Assembly (NCBI RefSeq): GCF_002917095.1
Contig: NZ_PQGA01000003.1
Coordinates: 310,001 to 374,000 of the forward strand
DNA length: 64,000 nt
Source: Paraburkholderia eburnea
GTDB lineage: Bacteria; Pseudomonadota; Gammaproteobacteria; Burkholderiales; Burkholderiaceae
Reading direction: 5' to 3'
The position numbers and the translations under genes are program-made. This document shows, in pieces, positions 41,665 to 51,253 of the stretch (its first letter is position 1; the number at the start of each line of letters is the position of its first letter). The notes below the pieces were generated by a model. It searched no databases. It was not told the origin of the DNA and saw only the letters and a list, made by a program, of their open reading frames with translations.

Positions 41665-41814
41665 GGTCGCATGACTTGCGCGTGTTTGCGCCAGAACACT
41701 TCGAATTTGCGGAGAGGAGGAAAAGCGTCGCACTCCTATTGGAGTGCACTGCCACATTTGCCGTAGAGGCAGCGAGTACACCGTGAGCCGCTCGCCGAAC
41801 GACATCCGGAAAAA

Positions 41815-41846
41815 GAAAAACCCCGCAAGCCTAGACTTGCGGGGTT
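41815..41846 (-). terminator. Terminator of tRNA-Ser
   Basis: On the minus strand AACCCCGCAAG pairs perfectly with CTTGCGGGGTT around a six-base loop, followed by a TTTTTC run, 15 bases after the tRNA end. Confidence 0.9.
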
Positions 41847-41860
41847 TCCACCGCCATTAC

Positions 41861-41954
41861 TGGCGGAGACGGAGGGATTCGAACCCTCGATCCAGGTTTT
41901 GGCCCAGATGCTCCCTTAGCAGGGGAGTGCCTTCGACCTCTCGGCCACGTCTCC
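41861..41954 (-). tRNA. tRNA-Ser(GCT)
   Basis: The 94-base class II tRNA has an encoded CCA. On the minus strand it begins GGAGACGTGGCCGAG. The anticodon stem CTCCC-CTGCTAA-GGGAG shows anticodon GCT, and a long variable arm (ATCTGGGCC...) is present. It is a single gene with a good promoter. Confidence 0.97.
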
Positions 41955-41998
41955 CGAAAACCTCGTTGGCGCCAGGGAGGCAGCGCAACGAAGCCAAG

Positions 41999-42027
41999 AT
42001 AATAGCGGGTTAAAGTCAGTCGGTCAA
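41999..42027 (-). promoter_or_regulatory. Sigma-70 promoter of tRNA-Ser
   Basis: On the minus strand TTGACC (42022-42027) and TATTAT (41999-42004) are 17 bases apart, 45 bases upstream of the tRNA 5' end. Confidence 0.8.
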
Positions 42028-42135
42028 TTCATAAGACGCTTTTTTGCAAACTTTTTTCTGCAAGTGCGCAGACCGGTTCAAACCACGTCGCGCGCAGCGT
42101 CCGGATAACGGACCGACTGTCACGCCGCCATCACA

Positions 42136-43386
42136 TCAAGCCTGTTCCAGCTCGAATGCCTTGTGCAGCGCGCGCACTGCGAGCTCCATGTACTTCTCGT
42201 CGATCAGCACCGAGATCTTGATTTCCGACGTCGAGATCATCTGGATGTTGATGCCCTCTTCCGAAAGCGTGCGGAACATCTTGCTCGCCACGCCCACATG
42301 CGAGCGCATACCCACACCGACCACCGAGACCTTCGAGACCTTCGCGTCGCCGAGCACCTTCTCCGCGCTCACATGACCCTGCACGGTGTTCGTGAGGACA
42401 TCCACGGCGCGCTGATAATCGCCGCGCGGCACCGTGAACGTGAAGTCGGTCTTGCCGTCCACGCTCTGGTTCTGGATGATCATGTCGACGTCGATGTTCG
42501 CATCCGCCACCGGGCCGAGGATCTGATACGCGATGCCGGGCTTGTCGGGCACGCCCGCCACGATGATGCGGGCCTCGTCGCGCTGGAACGCGATACCCGA
42601 GATGACTGCTTTTTCCATGGTCTCGTCTTCTTCAAAAGTAATCAGGGTGCCCGACTTCATTTCCGCGTCGAGGTCCATCATCGGGTCGGTCAGGCTGGAG
42701 AGCACGCGCGTCTTCACCTGATACTTGCCCGCGAATTCGACCGAGCGGATCTGCAGCACCTTCGAGCCGAGGCTGGCCATTTCCAGCATCTCTTCGAACG
42801 TGATGCGATCGAGCCGCCGTGCGTCGTCCACCACGCGCGGATCGGTCGTGTAGACGCCGTCCACGTCGGTGTAGATGAGGCATTCCTCGGCCTTGAGCGC
42901 GGCCGCGACCGCGACCGCCGACGTGTCCGAGCCGCCGCGGCCGAGCGTGGTGATGTGGCCTTCGGGGTCGATGCCCTGGAAGCCCGTGATCACGACCACC
43001 TTGCCGGCGTCGAGATCGGCCAGCACGCGTTCGCCGTCGATGTCGTTGATGCGCGCCTTCGTGAAGGCGCTATCCGTCTTGACGGGCACTTGCCAGCCGG
43101 TGTAGCTGATGGCGTCCACGCCCGCTTCCTGCAGCGCGATCGAGAGCAGACCGACGCTCACCTGTTCGCCGGTCGACGCAATCATGTCGAGCTCGCGCGG
43201 GTTCGGCTGCGGCGAAATTTCTTTCGCGAGACCGAGCAGACGATTGGTTTCGCCGGACATCGCCGAGGGCACGACGACCATCTTGTGGCCGGCCTTGTGC
43301 CATTTGGCAACGCGCTTGGCAACGTTCTTGATGCGCTCGACCGAGCCCATCGAGGTGCCGCCGTATTTGTGTACGATGAGTGCCAT
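42136..43386 (-). CDS. lysC: Aspartokinase
   Basis: LysC phosphorylates aspartate, the first step to lysine, threonine and methionine, and is usually feedback-inhibited through ACT domains. The 416-residue protein starts at MALIVHKYGGTSMGS with the kinase signature. The catalytic domain runs to about 245, with GRGGSDTSAVA binding the substrate. Two ACT domains follow (about 265-340 and 345-410). Length is that of the monofunctional beta-proteobacterial class. Together with dapC, dapD and dapE in this window, it covers much of the diaminopimelate route. A 477-base gene-free leader precedes it. Confidence 0.96.
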   Translation of the reverse strand: MALIVHKYGGTSMGSVERIKNVAKRVAKWHKAGHKMVVVPSAMSGETNRLLGLAKEISPQPNPRELDMIASTGEQVSVGLLSIALQEAGVDAISYTGWQVPVKTDSAFTKARINDIDGERVLADLDAGKVVVITGFQGIDPEGHITTLGRGGSDTSAVAVAAALKAEECLIYTDVDGVYTTDPRVVDDARRLDRITFEEMLEMASLGSKVLQIRSVEFAGKYQVKTRVLSSLTDPMMDLDAEMKSGTLITFEEDETMEKAVISGIAFQRDEARIIVAGVPDKPGIAYQILGPVADANIDVDMIIQNQSVDGKTDFTFTVPRGDYQRAVDVLTNTVQGHVSAEKVLGDAKVSKVSVVGVGMRSHVGVASKMFRTLSEEGINIQMISTSEIKISVLIDEKYMELAVRALHKAFELEQA

Positions 43387-43863
43387 TGTCGTTCTGAACT
43401 GGAGATGTTACCGCGCTGGCGCACCAAAGACGGCGCAGCCGGAAAGGCCGGTGAGGACGCGATTAGCGAATACGACCAGGGAACCGGACCGCGGCAGCGG
43501 CTTGGCGCGTGCAGCACACGCGGAATTTGCCCCGGAACCGCGAAGCCATGGAGGTTCGCGCGCTCCGCCCGCACACCGCTACGACGTCCTTGCAACCGTC
43601 GGATACCGCTCGAAGGAGAAATCGCGCTTTCAGGGAATGCACCGCTTTTGACGGCGTCCGTGAACGCGAAAAAGCGGGCTGGACAAACAACTTACCCTAC
43701 CCGATCAAGGTCGAAATTACAAGACCAAATTGGCCGACGAGGAGCCAAAAAGGCTTGTGGGGCAAGGATTTGCGGCGATCCGGCGACAATGCCGACGTGC
43801 GGGCGATGTGAGGCAACAACAGGTTCGTGGGCAGTCCGGCAAAAATGACCTGCCCGGGGCGGC
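43387..43863. other. Intergenic region between lysC and tilS
   Basis: No supported gene lies in 477 bases. The open frames on both strands here are Arg-rich and unlike proteins. There is no clear terminator after tilS and no strong sigma-70 match. It may hold the lysC promoter and a long lysC leader; I see no known riboswitch. Confidence 0.5.
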
Positions 43864-45303
43864 TCAGGCGATCTGCAGATCCTCGCGCCATTCGATGCGG
43901 CGCCAGGGTTGCGGAGGCGTCATGCCGTGCTCCCCCAGCACCGAACGGTTCACGCCGATGCGGGGCACGAACAGCAGCGTCTCGCCACTGTAAAGCAGCG
44001 GCACGTCGCGCTCCCACGCAGGCACGCCGCGCGACTGGAACAGGTTCTTTAGCGTGCGGCTCAGATTCGCGGCTTCGTCGCGCAGACGCTCACCGCCTTC
44101 GCGCGCCCTCGCCACGAGCGGCGCGCGCCGCAGCACGGACTCGGGCACGGCATCGGGATCGCTTTCATCGGCGACTGCGAAAACATAGGTGCCGCGCCAC
44201 TGCGGCAGGCGCCAGATCTCCTCGCCACGCCAGATCAACTGCATGGGTTCGCGTTGCACGCCCTCGCCCGGCGTCTGCGCAACGGCCGCGGGGACCAGGG
44301 CATCCCAGAACACTTCGCCGCGATAACAGCGCAGCGCGCGCCCCGCATGATCGACGCGTAGCGCGTGGCCCTCGCCTTCGCGCGCGGTCTCGCGCAACTG
44401 CCGCAAGGCATCGGCAAGCCGCGCCGTGGACGCCGCCGGCAAGCCGAGTGTGCGCATCCAGTAGCGCAGCAGATTGAGCGCGCGCGCATCGTCCAGCGCG
44501 ACCACGGCGGCGTGCGAAAGCGCATTGGCGCCACTGGCGCGGGCCGCGAGCAGATCGCCCCGCGCAAGCTCGTCCAGCAGTCCTTGCGCCGACGCGGCAT
44601 GCGCCGCCGTGCGCGCGAGCGCTTCGCGAAAGCCCGGAAAATGCGCGGAAAGCGCGGGCATCACGTCATGGCGCAAGGCATTGCGCGCGTAGCGCGTATC
44701 GGCGTTCGACTCGTCTTCGATCCAGCGCAGGTCGCAGGCGTGCGCGTAGCGCTCCAGTTGCGCGCGCAACAAACCCAGCAGCGGCCGCACGCGCGTCACA
44801 CCACCCGCGACCTCGCGCACGGGCGCCATCGCGGCGAGTCCAGCGAGACCCGCGCCGCGCAGCAATTGGAGCAAGACGGTTTCAGCCTGATCGTCGGCGT
44901 GCTGGGCAAGCCAGAGCGCCTGCACGCCGTGCGCGGCGCACATCGCATCGAGCGCCCGATAGCGCGCGTCGCGCGCCGCCGCTTCCACGCCTGCCGCGTC
45001 GTCGGGTGCGACGTCCACCCGGCGCGCGTCGAAGCTCACGCCGTAGGCCCGCGCCGTGGCGTCGCAGTGCGCGAGCCACGCATCGGCATTCGGGCTCAGA
45101 CCGTGATGGACATGGAACGCGACAAGGCGGTCCGCGCCCACCATCCGCACAGCCGCATCGAGCAGCACCGACGAATCGAGGCCGCCGCTGTAGGCGACGG
45201 CAATGCGCGCATCGCCGGGCAGCGCAGAAAGCACAACGCCGAGCGCGTCGCGAACGATGCGCCCGGCGTCGGAACCGGAATCAGACTCGGGATGGGCAGT
45301 CAC
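43864..45303 (-). CDS. tilS: tRNA(Ile)-lysidine synthase
   Basis: TilS converts C34 of tRNA-Ile(CAT) to lysidine with ATP and lysine. The 479-residue protein has the PP-loop SGGLDS (39-44), an N-type ATP pyrophosphatase fold to about 220, and a C-terminal TilS substrate domain (about 390-470) with LFQSRGVPAWERDVPLLYSG. The length is slightly longer than E. coli (432), with Ala-rich insertions. It follows accA after 18 bases, a common pairing in beta-proteobacteria, so it is likely cotranscribed. Confidence 0.95.
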   Translation of the reverse strand: MTAHPESDSGSDAGRIVRDALGVVLSALPGDARIAVAYSGGLDSSVLLDAAVRMVGADRLVAFHVHHGLSPNADAWLAHCDATARAYGVSFDARRVDVAPDDAAGVEAAARDARYRALDAMCAAHGVQALWLAQHADDQAETVLLQLLRGAGLAGLAAMAPVREVAGGVTRVRPLLGLLRAQLERYAHACDLRWIEDESNADTRYARNALRHDVMPALSAHFPGFREALARTAAHAASAQGLLDELARGDLLAARASGANALSHAAVVALDDARALNLLRYWMRTLGLPAASTARLADALRQLRETAREGEGHALRVDHAGRALRCYRGEVFWDALVPAAVAQTPGEGVQREPMQLIWRGEEIWRLPQWRGTYVFAVADESDPDAVPESVLRRAPLVARAREGGERLRDEAANLSRTLKNLFQSRGVPAWERDVPLLYSGETLLFVPRIGVNRSVLGEHGMTPPQPWRRIEWREDLQIA

Positions 45304-45321
45304 GGCGTGACGTCGAGCACC

Positions 45322-46293
45322 TTACGCGCCCGGCGTCGTTTCCTTGTACTTGCCGTAAGCCATGAGGCGCTCGAAGCGACGCTCCTTAAGCTCGGCGATG
45401 CTCATACCCTGGAACTGGCGCAGCGAATCGGACAGTGCGCGGCGCAGCAGCGCGGCCATGCCCTTCGGATCGCGGTGCGCGCCGCCCAGCGGCTCGTTGA
45501 CGATCTTGTCGATCAGGCCCAGCGCCTTCAGGCGGTGCGCCGTGAGGCCCAGCGCTTCGGCGGCTTCGGGCGCCTTGGCGGCGCTCTTCCACAGAATCGA
45601 CGCGCAGCCTTCCGGCGAGATCACCGAGTACGTCGAGAACTGCAGCATCATGACCGTGTCGGCCACGGCGATCGCGAGCGCGCCGCCCGAACCGCCTTCG
45701 CCGATGATCGTCGTGATGATCGGCGTCTTGAGCTCGGCCATCACGTACAGGTTGTGACCGATCGCCTCGGACTGGCCGCGCTCTTCCGCGCCGATGCCAG
45801 GGTACGCGCCAGGCGTGTCGACGAACGTGAAGATCGGCAGGCCGAATTTTTCGGCGAGGCGCATCAGGCGCTCGGCCTTGCGATAGCCTTCCGGGCGCGG
45901 CATACCGAAGTTACGCGCGGCGCGCTCCTTCGTGTCGCGGCCCTTCTGATGGCCGATGATCATGCAGGGCTGGCCGTTGAAACGCGCGAAACCGCCCACG
46001 ACGGAGAGGTCGTCCGCGAACGAGCGGTCGCCGTGAAGTTCGTGGAAATCGGTGAACAGCTCGTTCACATAGTCGAGCGTGTACGGGCGTTGCGGATGAC
46101 GTGCGATCTGCGAAACCTGCCACGGGCTCAGGTTCGCGTAGAGGTCCTTCGTGAGCTGCTGGCTCTTCTTCGACAGGCGATCGATCTCTTCCGAAATATC
46201 GACGGCCGAGTCGTCCTGAACGAAGCGCAGTTCTTCGATCTTCGCTTCGAGTTCAGCGATCGGCTGTTCGAAATCCAGAAACGTGGTTTTCAT
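45322..46293 (-). CDS. accA: Acetyl-CoA carboxylase carboxyltransferase subunit alpha
   Basis: AccA with AccD transfers carboxyl from biotin to acetyl-CoA, the entry step of fatty-acid synthesis. The 323-residue protein starts at [20 protein letters not shown] after an AAGGAT site. Coiled N-terminal helices lead to the carboxyltransferase domain, with [20 protein letters not shown] and [16 protein letters not shown]. It has no accD partner here, as is usual. A TAGAAT at 46327-46332 (minus) may be its -10 element. It precedes tilS by 18 bases. Confidence 0.97.
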   Translation of the reverse strand: MKTTFLDFEQPIAELEAKIEELRFVQDDSAVDISEEIDRLSKKSQQLTKDLYANLSPWQVSQIARHPQRPYTLDYVNELFTDFHELHGDRSFADDLSVVGGFARFNGQPCMIIGHQKGRDTKERAARNFGMPRPEGYRKAERLMRLAEKFGLPIFTFVDTPGAYPGIGAEERGQSEAIGHNLYVMAELKTPIITTIIGEGGSGGALAIAVADTVMMLQFSTYSVISPEGCASILWKSAAKAPEAAEALGLTAHRLKALGLIDKIVNEPLGGAHRDPKGMAALLRRALSDSLRQFQGMSIAELKERRFERLMAYGKYKETTPGA

Positions 46294-46474
46294 GTGTTGG
46301 AATCCTTGCACTTTGCGGCAGCGCGTATTCTAACCGCGCCGGCCGGGATCGAAATCGGATCGGAACTATCGAATTCAGATAGCGATAGGAAAATTCTGAT
46401 GCAATTGGGAACCGCTTAAGAGGGCCGGGCCGCAGCGCCCGCCACGTGGCGCGATCCCGGGCCTGACCCGGCGC

Positions 46475-47449
46475 TTAAGCGTGTTCGAGGCTGCGCCACA
46501 TATACCACGTTGCGACGGTTCGCCACGGCTCCCAGTTGGCCGCCACTTCGCGCGCTTCGCTGCGCGTGACGGGCTCGCCGCTGAAGTAGTTGACGCTGAT
46601 CGCCTGGATGAGGCCGAGATCGTCGAGCGGCAGCACGTTCGGGCGCGCGAGATTGAAGATCAGGAACATCTCGGCGGTCCAGCGTCCGATGCCGCGAATG
46701 GCCGTGAGTTCGGCAATCACGTCCTCGTCGTCCATCGTGGTCCACTTGCCCACGTGGAGCGCGCCCGACACGAAATGCTGCGCGAGATCGAGGATGTATT
46801 CCGTCTTGCGCTTCGAAAGCCCGCAGGCGGCGAGTTTCTCGTGGCCGAGCTTGATGAACTGCTGCGGCACGAGCTTCGGGCACGCGGCCTCGACGCGCTT
46901 CCACAGCGCCTGCGCCGCCGCCGTCGAAATCTGCTGGCCGACCACCGAGCGCGCGAGCGTGACGAACGGATCGTCGCTGCTCATCAGATGCACGGGACCG
47001 AACTTCGGAATCAGCTTCTTAAGAATACGGTCGCGCTTGACGAGATCCGCGCAGGCCTTGTCCCAATAGTCGGGGCGCACGACTTCATGCTCCGCGTCGC
47101 TCCCGGGTGCGGCTGCCGCCTGCACGGCGTCGCCCGACGCAGCGCTCTCCTGCGCGGCAGGCATGACGCCCGTGCCGTCGATGACGGCGCCATTGATCTT
47201 TGCGCGCGACGGCTTCGCCGCGCCATTGAACGCATGCGCGTGAGCATCCGGTTGCGCCTTCGCGCCGCGGCCGGAACCCGTCTTCGCCATGCCTTTCGTC
47301 ACGCCGGCCGCCTTGGCGGCTTCGGCTTCCTGTTGCGACGTGAGCGCACCACCGCGCGCCGCACGTCGTGCGGCCGGGCTCGTTTCGTCGCCCGCCGCGC
47401 CCGTTAGCGACACAGACCGCCTGGCCTGCGTCTTCGTGGCCGTTGCCAT
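46475..47449 (-). CDS. AlkA-like DNA-3-methyladenine glycosylase
   Basis: This HhH-GPD base-excision glycosylase removes alkylated purines. The core (about 125-315 of 324 residues) has VVGQQISTAAAQALWKRVE and the helix-hairpin-helix LTAIRGIGRWTAEMFLIF. The catalytic Asp277 is in LPLDDLGLIQ. The first 115 residues are Ala/Lys/Arg rich with no fold signature and look disordered. There is no iron-sulphur cluster motif, as expected for this class. It follows cysS on the same strand after 47 bases. Whether it prefers 3-methyladenine or other bases is not shown. Confidence 0.9.
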   Translation of the reverse strand: MATATKTQARRSVSLTGAAGDETSPAARRAARGGALTSQQEAEAAKAAGVTKGMAKTGSGRGAKAQPDAHAHAFNGAAKPSRAKINGAVIDGTGVMPAAQESAASGDAVQAAAAPGSDAEHEVVRPDYWDKACADLVKRDRILKKLIPKFGPVHLMSSDDPFVTLARSVVGQQISTAAAQALWKRVEAACPKLVPQQFIKLGHEKLAACGLSKRKTEYILDLAQHFVSGALHVGKWTTMDDEDVIAELTAIRGIGRWTAEMFLIFNLARPNVLPLDDLGLIQAISVNYFSGEPVTRSEAREVAANWEPWRTVATWYMWRSLEHA

Positions 47450-47496
47450 CCTGCCTCCTGCCTCGCGAATCGATCAGTGGAAACTGGACAGCCCGC

Positions 47497-48897
47497 TTAG
47501 ACGCGGCGCCACTCGGTCAATCCGCCCGGTTTGTCTTCGAGCGCGACACCGGCATCGAGCAGTTCGGCCCGGATCCGGTCCGCCTCCGCATACTGTTTCG
47601 CCTGCTTCGCGGCCGTGCGTGCGGCAATCTTCGCCTCGATCCCGGCGCTATCGAGCGCGCCTGCCGCATCGAGCGCGCCCGCGCCCTGCTGCAGGAACGC
47701 ACGCGGCTCGCGCACGAGCACGCCAAGCACGCGCGCGAGGCGCTGCAACTGACGCGCCAGCACGGCGTCGCCCGTGCGATTCACCTCGCTGGCCAGTTCG
47801 AACAGCACGGAGATGGCGACAGGCGTGTTGAAGTCGTCATTCATCGCCGCGCTAAAACGCTGCGCGTGCGCTTCGTTCCAGTCGAGCTCACCCGCATCCG
47901 GCGTCACATCCTTGAGCGCCGTATAGAGCCGCGTGAGCGCGTTGCGCGCGTCGTCGAGATGCACGTCGCTGTAATTCAGCGGCGAACGATAATGCGCGCG
48001 CGCCATGAAAAACCGCACCACTTCGGCGTCGTACTTCGTCAGCACTTCGCGGATCGTGAAGAAGTTGCCGAGCGACTTCGACATCTTCTCGTTGTCGATA
48101 TTGACGAAGCCGTTGTGCATCCAGTAGTTGACGAACTTCTCGCCGGTCGCGCCTTCGCTCTGCGCGATTTCGTTCTCATGGTGCGGGAACTGCAGATCCT
48201 GACCGCCGCCATGAATGTCGAAATGCTCGCCAAGCAGCGTGCAACCCATCGCCGAACATTCGATGTGCCAGCCAGGACGGCCGCGACCGTACTTCGAGTC
48301 CCAGCTCGTGTCGGCCGGCTCTTGCGGTTTTGCCTGTTTCCACAGCACGAAGTCAAGCGGATCCTGCTTGGCATCGTTCGTGGCCACACGCTCGCCCGAG
48401 CGCAGGTCTTCGAGCGACTTGCCCGAGAGCGCGCCGTAGCGCGCGAACTTGCGCACCGCGTAATTCACGTCGCCGTCCGCGCCCTGGTAGGCGTAGCCGT
48501 TCTTTTCCAGCGTGCCGATCATGTCGAGCATCTGCGGGATGTAGTGCGTGGCGCGCGGCTCGTGATCGGGACGCTCGATGCCGAGCGCATCCGCATCTTC
48601 ATGCAGCGCCGCGATGTAGCGGTCGGTGAGCGCCTTGATGGTTTCGCCGTTTTCCACCGCGCGACGAATGATCTTGTCGTCGATGTCGGTGATATTGCGC
48701 ACATAGGTCACCTGGTAACCGAGGGTGCGCAGCCAGCGCTGCACGATATCGAACACCACCATCACACGCGCGTGGCCAACGTGACAATAGTCGTACACCG
48801 TCATACCGCAGACGTACATGCGTACGACACCGGGTTCGAGTGGCACGAAATTTTGCTTGTCACGCGCGAGCGTGTTGTAGATGCGCAGTGATTCCAT
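47497..48897 (-). CDS. cysS: Cysteinyl-tRNA synthetase
   Basis: This class Ia synthetase charges tRNA-Cys. The 466-residue protein starts at [10 protein letters not shown]. The HIGH variant is HVGH (39-42), with Cys30 as a zinc ligand, GWHIECSAM carrying a further ligand and KMSKSLGN in the second half. The C-terminal anticodon-binding region includes [18 protein letters not shown]. Length is normal (E. coli 461). It is divergent from the TPR gene across 293 bases. Confidence 0.97.
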   Translation of the reverse strand: MESLRIYNTLARDKQNFVPLEPGVVRMYVCGMTVYDYCHVGHARVMVVFDIVQRWLRTLGYQVTYVRNITDIDDKIIRRAVENGETIKALTDRYIAALHEDADALGIERPDHEPRATHYIPQMLDMIGTLEKNGYAYQGADGDVNYAVRKFARYGALSGKSLEDLRSGERVATNDAKQDPLDFVLWKQAKPQEPADTSWDSKYGRGRPGWHIECSAMGCTLLGEHFDIHGGGQDLQFPHHENEIAQSEGATGEKFVNYWMHNGFVNIDNEKMSKSLGNFFTIREVLTKYDAEVVRFFMARAHYRSPLNYSDVHLDDARNALTRLYTALKDVTPDAGELDWNEAHAQRFSAAMNDDFNTPVAISVLFELASEVNRTGDAVLARQLQRLARVLGVLVREPRAFLQQGAGALDAAGALDSAGIEAKIAARTAAKQAKQYAEADRIRAELLDAGVALEDKPGGLTEWRRV

Positions 48898-49190
48898 AAA
48901 GACGGTGGATACGTGGGTCGAAAGAAATCCGCAGCAGCGCCGACAGCAGCCCGAGGGTGCCAGGCACCGCTTTGCTCGAGGCTGCGTACAGTCGCGCTCA
49001 ATCAGTCATCAGGGCGGAGACGACCACGAGTGGCGAAAGAAAGCCGGGCATTTCGCGGGAGCCGATCGTCCGGAATCGGGACTGCAACGAACCGGAACAG
49101 GCGCTCAACCAGCGCGCAGCCAAAGCGCGCGACGAAACGCACAGACCTTTTGTTAGAATGGCTCGGAGTATAACACCGCGACCTCACCCT

Positions 49191-49895
49191 ATGAAATCTT
49201 CCAGCGGCCGCGCGCCTCGCGCTGCGACCTTTGCCATGGCGGCTCTCGCGAGTGTCGCGATCGTCCTTTGCGGCGCTCGCGCAGCGCTCGCGGCGCCCCC
49301 TGCGACGGCCGATGGCACGCCCGGCGCCGACACCGCGATTGCCCAGCACAACTGGGCCACGGCACTCACGGAACTCGACGCGCGCATCAAGTCGAACCCG
49401 CGCGACGTGCAGGCGAAATTCAAGCGCGCGACCATCCTCGCGCGTCTCGGCCGCGACGACGACGCAATCGTTGCGTTCACCGAACTCACACAGACTTACC
49501 CCGAGCTGCCCGAGCCGTATAACAATCTCGCGGCGCTCTACGCGAAGCACGGCCGCTACGACGAAGCGCGCATTGCACTGGAGACGGCGACCAAGGCCAA
49601 TCCGTCGTACACGCTCGCCTGGGAAAACCTCGGCGACCTGTATCTGCGTCTGGCCTCGGCTTCCTACCGCCGCGCGAGCACGCTCGGCCACACGAGCGGC
49701 GCGACCCAGCAGCGCCTCGCCGACATCGACAAGATCGTCAACCCGCCGGCCAGCGGCAAGACCGCACACGCCGCCGCTGCCGCGCCGGACGCCGGCGCGA
49801 CGCGCGTGGGCCCGATGCTCGACAATCCGGTGTATCAGTTCGGCGGCTCGACCGGATCGCTCGCGATGCCGCCCTTCATGGCGCCGTCGAACTAA
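49191..49895 (+). CDS. TPR-repeat exported protein
   Basis: This 234-residue protein has a signal peptide (MKSSSGRAPR... ending near ALAAP, about residue 35). At least three tetratricopeptide repeats (about 50-160) follow, seen as ALTELDARIKSNPRDVQAKF, AIVAFTELTQTYPELPEPYN and ARIALETATKANPSYTLAWE. The C-terminus is Ala/Ser rich without repeats. It is a likely periplasmic scaffold; partner unknown. A TAGAAT lies at 49154-49159. The downstream ppiA suggests an envelope protein-folding context, but that is inference. Confidence 0.85.
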   Translation: MKSSSGRAPRAATFAMAALASVAIVLCGARAALAAPPATADGTPGADTAIAQHNWATALTELDARIKSNPRDVQAKFKRATILARLGRDDDAIVAFTELTQTYPELPEPYNNLAALYAKHGRYDEARIALETATKANPSYTLAWENLGDLYLRLASASYRRASTLGHTSGATQQRLADIDKIVNPPASGKTAHAAAAAPDAGATRVGPMLDNPVYQFGGSTGSLAMPPFMAPSN

Positions 49896-49981
49896 AGCCG
49901 CCGCGCACAGGTGCAGTCAAAGCCGCGGTCAAAACCCGCGGCGCGTTTCGACAAGTTTTTCCCGTACTTCCGAGGATACAA

Positions 49982-50569
49982 ATGAAATGGTTGATGTTGG
50001 CGCTCGGCAGCGCCGCCCTGATCGCGAACGCGCCCGCTTTTGCGCAGTCGGCCCCCCAGGCCCAGACCGCGCATCCGCAGGTGCTGATCAAGACCAGTGA
50101 AGGCGACATTCGCGTCGAGCTCTACCCCGAGAAAGCGCCGAAGACCGTCGACAATTTCCTCCAGTACGTGAAGGCCGGCCAGTACAACGGCACGATCTTC
50201 CATCGCGTGATTCGCGGCTTCATGATCCAGGGCGGCGGCTACACGACGAGCTTCGTCGAGAAACCCACGCGTGCGCCGATCCCGCTCGAAAGCAAAAACG
50301 GCCTGAAGAACCAGACCGGCACGCTGGCGATGGCGCGCACGAGCGACCCGAATTCGGCGACCGCGCAGTTCTTCATCAACACGGTGGATAACGCCAACCT
50401 CGACTATCCGAATCCGGACGGCAACGGCTATGCGGTGTTCGGCAAGGTCACCCAGGGCATGGATGTCGTGAAGAAGATCGAAGCGGCGCCCACCACGTCG
50501 CGCGGCCCGATGTCCGATGTGCCGCAAAAGGAAATCGTGATCCAGTCGGCCACGCTGGTCGGCAGGTAA
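49982..50569 (+). CDS. ppiA: Periplasmic peptidyl-prolyl isomerase (cyclophilin)
   Basis: This is a cyclophilin that catalyses proline isomerisation in the periplasm. The 195-residue protein has a signal peptide (ending AFAQ, about residue 22), then the cyclophilin fold with [16 protein letters not shown] holding the catalytic Arg and Phe, and ATAQFFINTVDN. It is the exported member of a tandem pair with ppiB. Length and location mirror E. coli PpiA (190). It follows the TPR gene after 86 bases. Confidence 0.95.
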   Translation: MKWLMLALGSAALIANAPAFAQSAPQAQTAHPQVLIKTSEGDIRVELYPEKAPKTVDNFLQYVKAGQYNGTIFHRVIRGFMIQGGGYTTSFVEKPTRAPIPLESKNGLKNQTGTLAMARTSDPNSATAQFFINTVDNANLDYPNPDGNGYAVFGKVTQGMDVVKKIEAAPTTSRGPMSDVPQKEIVIQSATLVGR

Positions 50570-50698
50570 TCAACGGCTGAAAGGCCAGCTCCCCCATTCT
50601 CCGCGCGGCGCGGCACCGGTACACGCGAAGGCCTACGTCCCGCCTCGTACCGGCACTGCGCCGCCCCACTCCCCCAGCCACAGGCAAAGGATTCCATC

Positions 50699-51193
50699 AT
50701 GGTCGAACTGCATACGAACCACGGCGTCATCAAGCTCGAACTCAACGCCGAGAAGGCACCGAAGACGGTCGCCAACTTCCTCGAATACGTCAAGAGCGGC
50801 CACTACGACGGCACGGTGTTCCACCGCGTCATCGACGGCTTCATGATCCAGGGCGGCGGCTTCGAAGCAGGCATGAAACAAAAGCCCACGCAGGCGCAGA
50901 TCGAAAACGAAGCCAACAACGGCCTGAAGAACGAGCGCGGCACGATCGCCATGGCGCGCACGAACGATCCGCACTCGGCATCGGCACAGTTCTTCATCAA
51001 CGTCGCCGACAACGACTTCCTGAACCACTCGTCGCCGACGCCGCAAGGCTGGGGCTACGCCGTGTTCGGCAAGGTCGTCGACGGTCTTGACGTGGTCGAG
51101 AAGATCAAGTCGGTCAAGACGGGCTCGAAGGGCTTCCACCAGGACGTGCCGGTCGACGACGTCGTGATCGAGAAGGCTGTCATCGTCGAATAA
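50699..51193 (+). CDS. ppiB: Cytoplasmic peptidyl-prolyl isomerase (cyclophilin)
   Basis: This is the cytoplasmic cyclophilin, 164 residues with no signal peptide ([15 protein letters not shown]). [15 protein letters not shown] and [14 protein letters not shown] are the active-site segments. It is the E. coli PpiB counterpart (164 residues). It follows ppiA after 129 bases, and the two are clearly paralogous. It is also near lpxH, an order typical of Burkholderia. Confidence 0.96.
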   Translation: MVELHTNHGVIKLELNAEKAPKTVANFLEYVKSGHYDGTVFHRVIDGFMIQGGGFEAGMKQKPTQAQIENEANNGLKNERGTIAMARTNDPHSASAQFFINVADNDFLNHSSPTPQGWGYAVFGKVVDGLDVVEKIKSVKTGSKGFHQDVPVDDVVIEKAVIVE

Positions 51194-51253
51194 TCCCGAC
51201 TCCAGCCACACAAGCGACTTAAGCGATTCAACACACAGGCGCACGCTTCATCG

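Larger units (their letters stand above)
41208..41860. other. Long intergenic region with inverted repeats
   Basis: No gene is supported in 653 bases; short open frames here are not protein-like. It holds the PXPV upstream region with the 41322-41336 inverted repeat, GCAATTTAA/TTAAATTGC at 41634-41664, a GCACTCC/GGAGTGC hairpin at 41730-41747, and the tRNA-Ser terminator at 41815-41846. It is more AT-rich than neighbouring sequence. Confidence 0.6.

Noticed and set aside
41424..41766. Two short plus-strand open frames in the PXPV / tRNA-Ser gap
   Set aside because: They overlap, lack ribosome sites, and look neither like each other nor any family.
43463..43811. Small open frames upstream of lysC
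   Set aside because: Both strands are open in the same place and neither has a ribosome site or motif.
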